DNA of 64,000 nucleotides from positions 620,001-684,000 of the forward strand of contig CP064953.1 of NCBI GenBank assembly GCA_015679245.1, in the 5' to 3' direction. Positions 53,925 to 63,180 of the stretch are shown one piece after another. This DNA is from Actinomycetaceae bacterium zg-1166 (GTDB lineage: Bacteria; Actinomycetota; Actinomycetes; Actinomycetales; Actinomycetaceae). A program made the translations under genes and the position numbers. The notes beneath the pieces were generated by a model, which searched no databases, had not been told where the DNA came from, and saw only the letters and a list, made by a program, of their open reading frames with translations. Within the stretch, counting starts at the first letter, position 1; each line of letters starts with the position of its first letter.

Positions 53925-54088
53925 AAGGACTCCTCGCAATCGTGGTGAACCGCCTTGCATCTCACCTCGTAGAGCTCCCGCAATGTGAAGTTGCCATACG
54001 AAGCTGCTAGGTAGGCAAAATGACATTTCCTTTACACTCAAGGTTAGCAGTGCGGTGAAAGATTGTGGAAAGAACGGAGAAGAAATCG

Positions 54089-54117
54089 TTGACACACTGT
54101 TTCAGCACTTTTATGCT
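54089..54117 (+). promoter_or_regulatory. Consensus promoter of the decayed cassette
   Basis: TTGACA (54089-54094) and TATGCT (54112-54117) are 17 bases apart, a near-ideal sigma-A promoter 50 bases before the ATG of copy 2. ATTAGCT-N8-AGCTAAT (54125-54146), just downstream, is a possible operator. Confidence 0.68.
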
Positions 54118-54166
54118 AAGTTTTATTAGCTTGTTGGTGAGCTAATTAGATTCTTGGGAGGCTACT

Positions 54167-54648
54167 ATGTATGTGAAAAGAACATTGATGTTCGGGGTGC
54201 TAACCTCAATGATGCTGTTCCCATCTGCCTTCGCATATTCTGAGCCATCTCCTGAGGCGAGTGGGGGGTGAGCTATGCGGAGATGCTAGAGTAATTGGGG
54301 AAGATTTTCCTCAACTATTTGATCCCAGGGATGTACCTGAAGGAGGGTGTTCGCTTCAGGTGGTATGCGCATGTTGCCGTGATCTGCAGAAGTATTTCTC
54401 CCTAGCGTTGTCGATGGGGGAGGTCCAGTAGTTCCGAACTATCCAACAAAATCCAAAAAGAAACTTGTACTCGCGCGAAGGTAGGTGAATATGCCTTTAA
54501 GTGGGCATACAAAGGACTATTCTGTGTCCCGCTCTCAGCTGCGGCAGCGCTCGAATGGAATCTTCCTGCAGGGAGAGTTGTATGGAATGCGTGCGGATAT
54601 CTTGGTAAAAAAGCTATTCAGTTCATTCCTTTTAACTCAGCGTGTTAA
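54167..54648 (+). pseudogene. Decayed second copy of the secreted cysteine protein
   Basis: GGGAGG and an ATG at 54167 begin a signal peptide (MYVKRTLMFG, then VLTSMMLFPSAFAYS) that hits TGA at 54269. Further on, a frame with VFLPSVVDGGGPVVPNYPTK matches copy 1 GDGGFIIPNYP and is itself preceded by a TGA. After an A5 run at 54455-54459 the frame must shift (one A missing) to continue as ETCTRAKVGEYAFKWAYKG and then IQFIPFNSAC, with stop TAA at 54646. So at least three lesions are present. The cysteine spacings 19 and 17 equal those of copy 1. Confidence 0.75.
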
Positions 54649-54699
54649 CTATGTTAGTTGGTTAGTTGCATGAAGTTTTGTAGTTCATAGGTTAATGAA

Positions 54700-55080
54700 A
54701 TGTCGCTCAAAAAAAGGTATATTTTCTTATTTTGTAGCTGCCTGCTTAGCTACATTATTATTAATGTGCTTGGGGATGTTATCTTCACAAGGTTGTCATT
54801 ATCAACATTAATGAAGGGTATTGATATTCCTGCTGTGGGAGAGGCAATTACCACCTCACTTATTGGAGCAGGAGTGCTCACGTGGGCATATAACTATCGA
54901 GAAGGTATTCATCGTGCATATCCTCATGAAGAAAACGACGACGATGAACTTGCACAAGGAAGAGAAGAAATCTCGGAACAAGGGAGGAATTTCCTTCATA
55001 AGAAGGCTCACCAGTTATTCTTTCTTGCCATCTGCGGCGCAGTACTCCTTCTGATCGTTGTGAAGGCTCTCTACTTCTAG
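54700..55080 (+). CDS. Small membrane protein of the second cassette
   Basis: A 126-residue protein with three membrane segments: about 6-30 (IFLFCSCLLSYIIINVLG), 45-65 (AVGEAITTSLIGAGVLTWAY) and 104-125 (LFFLAICGAVLLLIVVKAL), with an acidic loop EENDDDE between the second and third. No family recognised. Position and topology match the membrane protein behind copy 1, though sequence similarity is weak. Its frame is intact although the partner is decayed, consistent with an orphan immunity-type gene, but a weak ribosome site leaves some doubt. AT-rich relative to neighbours. Confidence 0.62.
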   Translation: MSLKKRYIFLFCSCLLSYIIINVLGDVIFTRLSLSTLMKGIDIPAVGEAITTSLIGAGVLTWAYNYREGIHRAYPHEENDDDELAQGREEISEQGRNFLHKKAHQLFFLAICGAVLLLIVVKALYF

Positions 55081-55385
55081 AATTGCGGCACACGTTGGCG
55101 GCCTCAGGGCAGGCGTTGGCGGCTCAGATAGAAGGTAAATTTACTAAATTTACCGAGGGTAGATTACTTGAACACATACGCCCAGAGATAGTGGATGTCA
55201 GAGGCATCCCTACGATGCAGATCGCTTGAACACATACACCTGGCTGCCTAGCTTGCGTGTACTGTGGGTATGGGCGTGCCTGCTCTCCTACCGTCGAGGA
55301 GAGTACGTTGGGCACGTTGGGTACGTTGGGTGTGATTCTCCCAACGCAGTTCGCGCTGCCGTACCGCATCTATGAGAGGAAAATA
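55081..55385. other. Spacer with several short repeats before the SDR gene
   Basis: No gene. cttgaacacatac occurs at 55167-55179 and 55225-55237. CTCTCCT-N7-AGGAGAG at 55283-55303 is a perfect hairpin. Three 9-bp units acgttgggy follow in tandem at 55305-55331. Confidence 0.7.
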
Positions 55386-56126
55386 ATGTCACGAGGACAC
55401 GTTGTTGTTACAGGTGCATCGACGGGGATCGGCGAAGCCACATGTCGCCGCCTCGTCGACGAAGGATTTAGCGTCCTCGCCACTGCCCGGCGTACCGAAC
55501 GCCTTGAGGCTCTACGAGCTGAGATTGGCTGCGAGATTGCCACTGCCGACCTCACGAAAGAAGCCGATGTCGTTGCCCTTGCCGAAGCTGCTCGCGCTTT
55601 CGGAATTACGGCACTTGTTAATAACGCCGGAGGTGCGGTTGGTCTTGATCCCGTCGCTGAGGCCAAGCCCGCCGATTGGCTCGCCATGTATGAGAAGAAT
55701 GTGGTGGGCACTCTTCGCCTCACCACCGCCGTGCTGCCGGATCTGCGTAAAAACGGGGGCGATATCCTCTTCGTCACGTCCACTGCTGCCCACGAAGCCT
55801 ACAAAGGTGGGGCTGGTTACACGGCAGCTAAGCACGCTGAACTCATGATTCCCCAGACTCTCCGCCTCGAACTCGTCGGCGAACCTGTGCGCATTATTGA
55901 GGTGGCTCCCGGCATGGTGAAAACTCCCGAATTTTCCAAAAATCGCCTAGGTAGCGACGAAGCCGCTGAAGCTGTCTACGCTGGAGTGTCTGAACCACTT
56001 CTCGCCCACGATATCGCTGACGTTATCGCCTGGACACTCACACGCCCGCGTCATGTCAATATCGATTCGGTGATCGTACGCCCAGTGGCTCAGGCCAATA
56101 GTTGGACAGTGGCACGCACACAATAA
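55386..56126 (+). CDS. Short-chain dehydrogenase/reductase
   Basis: A 246-residue classical SDR with cofactor motif VTGASTGIGEA near the start, NNAGG at about 80, LFVTSTAAHEAYKGGAGY around the catalytic serine, and YTAAKHA with the Tyr-Lys pair. It ends in a sequence typical of NADP-dependent serine/3-hydroxy acid dehydrogenases (YdfG-like), an assignment I hold only loosely. The ATG at 55386 has GAGAGGAAA ahead. It is a single gene followed by a repeat array. Confidence 0.85.
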   Translation: MSRGHVVVTGASTGIGEATCRRLVDEGFSVLATARRTERLEALRAEIGCEIATADLTKEADVVALAEAARAFGITALVNNAGGAVGLDPVAEAKPADWLAMYEKNVVGTLRLTTAVLPDLRKNGGDILFVTSTAAHEAYKGGAGYTAAKHAELMIPQTLRLELVGEPVRIIEVAPGMVKTPEFSKNRLGSDEAAEAVYAGVSEPLLAHDIADVIAWTLTRPRHVNIDSVIVRPVAQANSWTVARTQ

Positions 56127-56227
56127 CCTTCCTTCCCCACGTCTTCTGCGCTCTTGCATCACAATGTCAAAGCTATCCGCACGCTCACGAGGATGGCCTC
56201 AGGAGGACCGAAGAGAGGAAGGCGCGC

Positions 56228-56365
56228 GATCGCTCAGCTAGGGGCGTGCACGACTGCTCAGTCAACAGCGTGCGCGATCGCTCAGCTAAGGGTGTGCGCG
56301 ATCGCTCAGCTAAGGGTGTGCGCGATCGCTCAGCTAAGGGTGTGCGCGATCGCTCAGTCCACGCC
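56228..56365. repeat. 24-bp tandem repeat array upstream of the ileS leader
   Basis: Units begin at 56228, 56252, 56276, 56300, 56324 and 56348 (the last partial). Units 3-5 are identical; 1, 2 and 6 diverge. Most units contain the palindrome GCGATCGC across their joints. The array lies 47 bases upstream of the predicted T-box. It is open in frame on the plus strand, but with no start or ribosome site I regard it as noncoding. Confidence 0.9.
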
Positions 56366-56411
56366 CCTTGCCGCAGGCGCAAGCTCAACTAAGATATTGT
56401 GTGCGTTGACC

Positions 56412-56606
56412 CGGCAATCACCGGCGAGCATCTGGAAGAACAGAGCTACGCGCTCTCAGTAGAACCAGACGGTTGGACTCGTCATCGTCCTCAATGAAGC
56501 GGCTGTATGCACCCTGTGAGGGCTGTGTGCAGCAAGCGAGGTGGTACCGCGCTATATTGGTTTTCCCAGTTGGCGTCCTCGCGGATGGTATCAGCATTGA
56601 GGAGCA
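56412..56606 (+). promoter_or_regulatory. T-box riboswitch (tRNA-Ile sensing) of ileS
   Basis: The 14-base T-box core aggTGGTACCGCG is at 56539-56551, and the complementary CGTCCTCGCGG follows at 56574-56584, close to the ribosome site. An AGTAGA motif with its pairing AACC/GGTT is at 56458-56474. There is no T-run terminator before the ATG, so this fits the actinobacterial translational class in which charged tRNA-Ile hides the ribosome site. Candidate specifier codons ATC are at 56417-56419 and 56430-56432. Confidence 0.85.
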
Positions 56607-56608
56607 AC

Positions 56609-59600
56609 ATGAGCGAGCACGCACATTACCCACTCCATCGCGACGGTGAGGTTCTTCCCTCCACGGATTTCCCGAAACTGGAGGAGGAGGTGCTTGCTTA
56701 CTGGAAGCAGGATGGCACCTTCCAGGCTTCCATTGACAACCGCCCAGGAGGATCGAAAGGTTCAAACGAATTCGTTTTCTACGACGGACCGCCTTTTGCT
56801 AATGGCCTTCCACATTACGGCCACCTCCTCACCGGCTATGTCAAAGACGTTGTTGGGCGCTACCGCACCATGCGTGGAGAACGCGTGGAGCGCCGCTTTG
56901 GTTGGGATACCCACGGACTTCCTGCTGAGCTTGAGGCTCAGCGTGAGCTTGGTATTGACGATGTCACTGAGATCACTCGCGAAAGCGGTATCGGTATCAA
57001 GGCCTTTAACGAGGCGTGCCGCACCTCTGTACTGCGCTATACGAAGGAATGGGAGGAATACGTCACCCGCCAGGCACGATGGGTAGATTTCTCCAAGGAT
57101 TACAAGACCCTCGATCCCACCTACATGGAATCAGTGATCTGGGCGTTCAAAACCCTCTATGATAAAGGGCTTGCTTATCAGGGTCACCGCGTCCTGCCCT
57201 ACTGCTGGCACGATCGCACGCCGCTATCCAACCACGAGCTCAAAATGGATGACGATGTCTACCAGGATCGTCAAGATAACACTGTCACAGTAGGTATGCG
57301 TCTAGAGGAGCCACTTCTTACTGGATCTTCCATGGGCGAACTCATTCTCATCTGGACGACGACTCCCTGGACTCTTCCCTCCAACCTTGCTGTGGCCGTG
57401 GGGCCAGCTATCGAATACTCGGTGGTTCACGTGTCTGAGGACATGGAATCGCCACTTGCCGGGCAGAATGTTCTTCTCGCTACTGCGCGCCTGAGCGCCT
57501 ATACCAAGGAACTAGGCGAGGAACCGCAGGTTCTTGCCGCCTTCACCGGCGAGGAACTGGCTGGACGGCGCTACCATCCCATCTTTGATTACTACGACGA
57601 CGAAACTCATCGCGCCGAAGGTGCTGCCCCTGGCCCCAACGGCTGGACGATTATCCCCGGAGAGTACGTCTCCACTGAGGATGGTACGGGTCTTGTCCAT
57701 ATCGCCCCCGCCTTCGGTGAGGACGATATGTTTGTCTGCCAGGAAGCTGGTATTGCTCCGGTTATTCCCGTTGATGAGGGGGGGTGCTTTACAAGTGAGG
57801 TTCCTGACTACCAGGGAATGCAGGTTTTTGAGGCCAATAAGCCGATCACCGTGGACTTGCGCGATGGCTCTGGCCCACTTGCACGTGTGAGTGAGAGTAA
57901 ACGAGCGGTACTTGTCCAGCAAAAATCCTACGTTCATTCTTATCCCCACTGCTGGCGTTGCCGCAAACCCCTCATTTACAAGGCAGTCTCCTCCTGGTTC
58001 GTCAAGGTGAGTGCGATCCGTGATCGCATGGTTGAACTCAACCAGCAGATTACCTGGGTACCCGAGCACACGAAGGAAGGCATCTTCGGTAACTGGCTCG
58101 CTGGAGCTCGTGATTGGTCGATTTCGCGCAACCGTTTCTGGGGTGCGCCGATCCCTGTGTGGGTGAGCGACGATCCTGCCTACCCGCGCACGGATGTCTA
58201 CGGTTCTTTCGCTGAACTTGAGCGTGATTTTGGGGTTAAAGTGGAGAACCTCCATCGCCCGTTTATCGACGAACTCGTACGCCCCAACCCTGACGATCCT
58301 ACGGGTCGTTCGATGATGCGCCGCATCCCGGATGTGCTTGACTGCTGGTTTGAGTCAGGTTCCATGCCTTACGCCCAGGTACATTACCCCTTTGAGAATC
58401 AGGAATGGTTCGAATCGCATTATCCTGGCGATTTCATCGTCGAATACATCGGGCAGACGCGCGGTTGGTTCTACACTCTCCACGTGCTCGCCACAGCCCT
58501 CTTTGATTGCCCGGCCTTCACGAACGTCGTTTCCCATGGCATCGTCCTAGGCGATGATGGACGCAAGATGAGTAAGTCGCTGCGCAATTACCCCGATGTC
58601 AGTGCCGTATTCGATTCTTACGGTTCAGATGCGATGCGTTGGTTCCTCATGAGTTCGCCGGTGGTGCGCGGGGGAAACCTTATCGTTGCCGAGGAAGCGA
58701 TCCGCGATACTGTGCGTCAGATCCTTCTACCGCTGTGGAATTCGTACTATTTCTTCACCTTATATGCAGGAACCTGTAACAAGGGTAAAGGCTATATCGC
58801 CTCGCGTATTACCTGGGAGGACGAGGCTGTGATCGCAGCACTGGATGTGCAAGATCGTTACCTCCTTGCTCATACGCGTTCCCTTGCTGCTCGGGTGCGT
58901 GAACTGCTCGACGAGTACGATATTCCTGCTGCTTGCCAGGCTGTACGTGACTACATCGAAATACTTACCAATTGGTATGTACGCACCTCGCGTGAGCGCT
59001 TCTGGAACGAAGATCATCGAGCCTTCGACACTCTTTACACGGCTCTCGTCGCTCTTTCGCAGGTGGCTGCTCCCTTGCTTCCTCTCGTTTCGGAGGAAAT
59101 CTGGCGTGGACTCACCGGCGGGCGCTCTGTACATCTCACGGATTGGCCGGAGCTTCCCGATTCCCTTGCCGACGACGATCTCGTTGCACAGATGGATGAG
59201 GTGCGTACAGTCGTTTCTGCAGCTCACTCCTTGCGGAAGGCAAATAAGCTGCGCGTACGTCAGCCTCTTGCGACCCTCACAGTAGTCTCACCTCTCGACA
59301 TGAGTGCATTTGCTGGACTCATCGCTTCGGAAGTGAACGTCAAACATGTGGAGTTTAGAGACGCTGAAAACTCGGGAATGTCTGTGACACGTGAACTTGC
59401 CGTGCTTCCGCGTGAACTTGACCCTTCAATGCGCAAGCTCACCTCAGCTCTTTTCAAGGCGGCTCGTGAAGGCTTGTGGCATGAAGTTACTGGCGGGGTG
59501 GAGATGGAACTCGAAGAGCCAGTGGTGCTCCACACAGGTCAGTTCGTGCTGAGTACACAGGTGATTTCTGAACCTGGCTCCGTAGCTACGGTACTCGATT

Positions 59601-59887
59601 CCGGTTCCTTTGTTTCCCTGGATACGGAGCTGACTCCTGAACTCAAAGCCGAAGGTTATGCTCGCGACGTTGTGCGTGCTGTGCAGGATAAACGCAAGAC
59701 TGCTGGCCTTCACGTGGCAGATCGTATCCATCTGGGGCTTGACGTTCCAGCTGAACATGTGGAGGCCGTGCGCACGCACCAGGAGTTCATCATGGGTGAG
59801 ACTCTTGCCCTTGAAATCGAAATCGATGAAGCCACAGGAGAAAACCCTGAACTTACAGTGAGCGTGCGCCGCCTGGAGCAAGCATGA
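56609..59887 (+). CDS. ileS: Isoleucine--tRNA ligase
   Basis: It charges tRNA-Ile and edits valine. The 1092-residue enzyme has the HIGH variant HYGH at 69-72, an editing domain with [33 protein letters not shown] at 653-657, a metal-type CWRCRKP pair and the class-2 style FTLYAG... anticodon domain. Length and motifs fit the eukaryote-like IleS subgroup, which is usually mupirocin-tolerant (family knowledge). The ATG at 56609 has GAGGAG five bases ahead; the frame is open upstream through the T-box. folC overlaps its stop by four bases. Confidence 0.96.
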   Translation: MSEHAHYPLHRDGEVLPSTDFPKLEEEVLAYWKQDGTFQASIDNRPGGSKGSNEFVFYDGPPFANGLPHYGHLLTGYVKDVVGRYRTMRGERVERRFGWDTHGLPAELEAQRELGIDDVTEITRESGIGIKAFNEACRTSVLRYTKEWEEYVTRQARWVDFSKDYKTLDPTYMESVIWAFKTLYDKGLAYQGHRVLPYCWHDRTPLSNHELKMDDDVYQDRQDNTVTVGMRLEEPLLTGSSMGELILIWTTTPWTLPSNLAVAVGPAIEYSVVHVSEDMESPLAGQNVLLATARLSAYTKELGEEPQVLAAFTGEELAGRRYHPIFDYYDDETHRAEGAAPGPNGWTIIPGEYVSTEDGTGLVHIAPAFGEDDMFVCQEAGIAPVIPVDEGGCFTSEVPDYQGMQVFEANKPITVDLRDGSGPLARVSESKRAVLVQQKSYVHSYPHCWRCRKPLIYKAVSSWFVKVSAIRDRMVELNQQITWVPEHTKEGIFGNWLAGARDWSISRNRFWGAPIPVWVSDDPAYPRTDVYGSFAELERDFGVKVENLHRPFIDELVRPNPDDPTGRSMMRRIPDVLDCWFESGSMPYAQVHYPFENQEWFESHYPGDFIVEYIGQTRGWFYTLHVLATALFDCPAFTNVVSHGIVLGDDGRKMSKSLRNYPDVSAVFDSYGSDAMRWFLMSSPVVRGGNLIVAEEAIRDTVRQILLPLWNSYYFFTLYAGTCNKGKGYIASRITWEDEAVIAALDVQDRYLLAHTRSLAARVRELLDEYDIPAACQAVRDYIEILTNWYVRTSRERFWNEDHRAFDTLYTALVALSQVAAPLLPLVSEEIWRGLTGGRSVHLTDWPELPDSLADDDLVAQMDEVRTVVSAAHSLRKANKLRVRQPLATLTVVSPLDMSAFAGLIASEVNVKHVEFRDAENSGMSVTRELAVLPRELDPSMRKLTSALFKAAREGLWHEVTGGVEMELEEPVVLHTGQFVLSTQVISEPGSVATVLDSGSFVSLDTELTPELKAEGYARDVVRAVQDKRKTAGLHVADRIHLGLDVPAEHVEAVRTHQEFIMGETLALEIEIDEATGENPELTVSVRRLEQA

Positions 59888-61512
59888 GTAAAGCAGAAGG
59901 ATATCCAAGGGGAGAGGATGACGTTATCCATGCTACTTCGTCGGATAACCTCTCATCCGAGGAAGCCGAGTTTGATGCAGCACTAAGTGCAGTTCTCGCT
60001 TCTGGCCTAATTAGCGGCCCAGATCTGAGCGTTGTTGAGGAGATCCGCGCCGAAGGAGAGAGCGAGGGAAGTGGAGAGAGCGAAGGAGAGCCTGGAGCCG
60101 AAACTTCGTCAACTCTGCAGCCCGGTGCCACCGAGACTGAGCGCCTTGCTTATCTGAGTGAACTCGACGAACGTGTGGAGGAAATCTATCAGAAGATCAT
60201 TGCTCGTGCCCCTGAACACAAGGTGCAGCCCTCTCTCGAACGGGTGCGCCTAGCTCTCGATCTTATGGGAAATCCCCAAGATGCCTACCGTGCAATTCAT
60301 GTGACGGGTACGAACGGTAAGACGTCGACAGCCCGTATGATTGAAGCTCTCCTGCGCGAACAAGGTTTGCGTACAGGGCGCTTCACCTCGCCACATTTGA
60401 CGAGCGTACGTGAACGCATCTGCCTCGATGGCCGTGCAATCTCTCGTGAGGATTTCTTGACCACATGGGAGGATGTGGAACCCTTCATCGCGATCGTTGA
60501 CGAACGCTCAAAGGCGCAGGGTGGTCCTGCGATGAGCTTCTTTGAGGTATTCACCGTGATGGCTTACGCCGCCTTCGCAGCCTCACCCATTGATGTGGCT
60601 GTGATCGAAGTGGGTATGGGCGGGCGTTGGGATGCCACAAACGTCATCAATGCCGATGTAGCTGTACTCACCCCTGTAGCTCTCGATCACGAACGTTGGC
60701 TCGGTTCACGTGTGGAGGAAATTGCCGAGGAAAAGCTCGGTATCCTCAAGGAGGGCGCAAGCCTTGTATGCGCGTGGCAGAGCGAGGGCGTGCGTGAACT
60801 GGTAGCTGAGCGTGTGCGTCAGATACATGCCCATCTTCTCCTGGCAAGACGGGATCTTGCCGTGGAGGAGCGCGAAGTGGCAGTGGCTGGGCAGCTCCTT
60901 ACCCTGCGGACGCCTGTTGCCCGCTATGAGGATGTGCCCTTGTCATTGAAGGGTTCTTTTCAAGCGGAGAACGCGGTGCTTGCCCTGGCCGCTGTGGAAG
61001 AATTTTTCGGTGGAAAGGCGCTAGCAGGGGATGTGGTGGAGCACGCCTTTATGGCGGTCAGCTCTCCAGGACGCCTGGAAGTGGTGCGCACCTCTCCTAC
61101 GGTGATTGTCGATGCTGCGCATAATCCGCACGGTGGGGCTGCCACTGTTGACGTACTGCGCGAGTACTATCCCGGCACTCTCGTGGCAGTGGTGGGAATG
61201 ATGGCAGATAAAGATGTGGAAGGCTTCCTGGGTGTCCTTGAGCCTGCCTGTGCGCATGTCGTTCTCACCTCCATACCCTCTGAGCGAGCAATGCCTGCAG
61301 AGGAACTGGCCGAGATCGCCAAGGACGTGTTTGGCCAGGAGCGCGTCCACCTTCAGGAGGATCTCCTCCTTGCCATTGATGAAGCCGCGGCTCTGGCCGA
61401 ATCTGATCCCTCAGCTCCTATGACGTATCCGGCAGTTGTGGTGCTTGGCTCGATTCAGCTTGTTGCCAGGGCGCGCACACTCATGGGCAAACCTGGAGCC
61501 GACGAATCCTGA
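59884..61512 (+). CDS. folC: Dihydrofolate synthase / folylpolyglutamate synthase
   Basis: It adds glutamate to dihydropteroate and folates with ATP. The Mur-ligase-type fold has the P-loop [10 protein letters not shown] at about 140-149, the conserved [26 protein letters not shown], and VDAAHNPHG of the second domain. About 90 acidic, low-complexity residues precede the usual start. The ATG overlaps the ileS stop (ATGA), so the genes are coupled. A hairpin follows the stop at 61539-61571. Confidence 0.93.
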   Translation: MSKAEGYPRGEDDVIHATSSDNLSSEEAEFDAALSAVLASGLISGPDLSVVEEIRAEGESEGSGESEGEPGAETSSTLQPGATETERLAYLSELDERVEEIYQKIIARAPEHKVQPSLERVRLALDLMGNPQDAYRAIHVTGTNGKTSTARMIEALLREQGLRTGRFTSPHLTSVRERICLDGRAISREDFLTTWEDVEPFIAIVDERSKAQGGPAMSFFEVFTVMAYAAFAASPIDVAVIEVGMGGRWDATNVINADVAVLTPVALDHERWLGSRVEEIAEEKLGILKEGASLVCAWQSEGVRELVAERVRQIHAHLLLARRDLAVEEREVAVAGQLLTLRTPVARYEDVPLSLKGSFQAENAVLALAAVEEFFGGKALAGDVVEHAFMAVSSPGRLEVVRTSPTVIVDAAHNPHGGAATVDVLREYYPGTLVAVVGMMADKDVEGFLGVLEPACAHVVLTSIPSERAMPAEELAEIAKDVFGQERVHLQEDLLLAIDEAAALAESDPSAPMTYPAVVVLGSIQLVARARTLMGKPGADES

Positions 61513-61538
61513 ATGTGCTCCCTGTGCGAGGTGCGAGA

Positions 61539-61571
61539 TGTGGCATCTGACATGGGAGAACAGATGCCACA
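61539..61571 (+). terminator. Hairpin after folC
   Basis: TGTGGCATCTG and CAGATGCCACA are perfectly complementary (11 bp), 27 bases past the folC stop. No T run, so termination is probable rather than sure. Confidence 0.55.
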
Positions 61572-61647
61572 CTCCATTCGTGGAGATTTCTGATAGTAGG
61601 CCTTGCGTCGTGCTGCGTACCTGCTGTGAGAGTGGTTGAATGGAAGC

Positions 61648-62061
61648 ATGACTACACAACGAATTCTTATTCTGGTCAAGCCCGATGGTGTGCGCCGAGG
61701 CCTCGTCGGTGAGGTTCTAAGCCGGATTGAACGCAAAGGATACACACTTGAGGATCTGCGTTGGGTAAATGCAAGCTCACAGCAACTTCGCTACCACTAC
61801 AGCGATCTCGTGAGCAAGCCCTTCTATCCCTCCATCGAGGAGTACATGACTTCTGGGCCGATGGTAGCCGCAATTTTCTCGGGTGCACGTGTGATTGAAG
61901 GTGTGCGCTCCTTGGCTGGAGCGACTGATCCTACTGCCGCAGCGCCCGGTACGATCCGAGGCGATCTTGCCTGCGCACTGGAAGGGGATCGGATTGAGAA
62001 CATCATCCACGCTTCTGACAGCCCCGAGAATGCCGAAAAAGAGATTGGCATTTGGTTCTAG
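61648..62061 (+). CDS. ndk: Nucleoside-diphosphate kinase
   Basis: It equilibrates nucleoside di- and triphosphates through a phosphohistidine. The 137-residue protein has Lys11 (LVKPDGV), Arg and Asn site residues, and the catalytic His121 in NIIHASDSPE. Length is normal. The ATG at 61648 follows GGAAG; an in-frame TTG 12 bases earlier is unlikely. It commonly follows folC in actinobacteria, as here. Confidence 0.96.
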   Translation: MTTQRILILVKPDGVRRGLVGEVLSRIERKGYTLEDLRWVNASSQQLRYHYSDLVSKPFYPSIEEYMTSGPMVAAIFSGARVIEGVRSLAGATDPTAAAPGTIRGDLACALEGDRIENIIHASDSPENAEKEIGIWF

Positions 62062-62181
62062 GAGCCGCCACCGTGGTAGGTCTCTAGCCGCATCGTCGCG
62101 GCATCGCGTACTCCCAGCGTTGGGGGTGCGTACCTTCAACCTGGGTGAACTCCACGGACTCCACCTAGAAAGGAACACACC

Positions 62182-63180
62182 ATGAAGGGTCTTATTAACG
62201 ATCCACAAGCGGTCTGCGAGGAATGCCTCGAAGGCTTCGCCCTCGCGAATGCAGACATCGTCGCTCTCCATAAGGATCCGAACTGGGTTGGCCGGGCAAC
62301 TAAACGCTCAGGCGGAGTGGCCATCGTCTCCGGTGGCGGTTCTGGTCACGAGCCACTCCATGCAGGTTTCGTCGGTGACGGTATGCTCGACGGAGCTGTA
62401 CCAGGTCCGATGTTTACCTCGCCCACTCCTGATGCCATTCTTGCGGCCATCGAAGGTTCTGATAATGGAGAGGGCGTACTCCTCATTGTGAAGAACTACA
62501 CCGGGGATGTGCTTAACTTCGAGATGGCTGGAGAACTTGCTGAGGCCAGTGGTCACTCAGTCAAGACGGTTCTCGTCGCCGACGATGTCGCTGTGGAAGA
62601 TTCCACGTGGACCGCTGGACGTCGCGGCGTGGCAGGCACAGTACTGGTGGAGAAGATCGCTGGTGCTGCCGCTGCCCGTGGTGACAGCCTTGACGATGTC
62701 GCAAAAATTGCTCAGGAGATGGCGGTCTCAGTGCGTTCGATGGGACTGGCACTCAAAGGCTGCACTCTTCCTCATATCGGTACCCCAGGCTTTGAACTGA
62801 CCGAGAACGAGGTGGAGATGGGCGTAGGTATCCACGGTGAGCCGGGACGTTCGCGTGTGGCGATGGCCAGCGCCGACGATCTCACTGACCAGATGGTAGA
62901 CGCGATCCTTGCCGATATGAATTTCGAGACTGGCACGAAGGTGATCGCCTTCGTCAACGGTATGGGAGCTACTCCTTCCTACCAGCTCGACATCGTGTTT
63001 CGTCGTGTCGCCCGGCGCCTCGATGAGGCAGGCATAACGATTGCTCGCACCCTTGTAGGGAACTATGTCACGAGTTTGGATATGGAAGGTGTCTCTGTGA
63101 CCCTTGCGAAGGTCAATGAGAAGATACTGGAACTGTGGGATGCTCCTGTTCATACAGCCGTGTTGAGGAAAGGATGCTAA
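62182..63180 (+). CDS. dhaK: Dihydroxyacetone kinase, DhaK subunit
   Basis: DhaK covalently binds dihydroxyacetone and transfers phosphate to it from DhaL-ADP. The 332-residue protein has GGGSGHEP at 51-58 and the substrate-binding His218 (GIHGEPGR). PTS-dependent type because dhaL and a dhaM follow instead of a fused ATP domain. AAAGGA precedes the ATG. It overlaps dhaL in TAATG, so translation is coupled. Confidence 0.95.
   Translation: MKGLINDPQAVCEECLEGFALANADIVALHKDPNWVGRATKRSGGVAIVSGGGSGHEPLHAGFVGDGMLDGAVPGPMFTSPTPDAILAAIEGSDNGEGVLLIVKNYTGDVLNFEMAGELAEASGHSVKTVLVADDVAVEDSTWTAGRRGVAGTVLVEKIAGAAAARGDSLDDVAKIAQEMAVSVRSMGLALKGCTLPHIGTPGFELTENEVEMGVGIHGEPGRSRVAMASADDLTDQMVDAILADMNFETGTKVIAFVNGMGATPSYQLDIVFRRVARRLDEAGITIARTLVGNYVTSLDMEGVSVTLAKVNEKILELWDAPVHTAVLRKGC

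Noticed and set aside
53925-54166. Mobile element around proC explaining the cassette duplication
   Set aside because: No transposase, terminal inverted repeats or target duplication found; the two cassettes are too diverged for a recent insertion.
56228-56365. 24-bp array considered as a CRISPR
   Set aside because: Units are contiguous with no unique spacers, and no cas genes are near.
56228-56365. GCGATCGC in the array taken as a cyanobacterial HIP1 sign
   Set aside because: The octamer appears only through the tandem repeat; all gene content is actinobacterial.
57512-58255. Leftward open frame of 247 codons inside ileS
   Set aside because: Antisense to conserved synthetase sequence; composition follows the ileS codon pattern.
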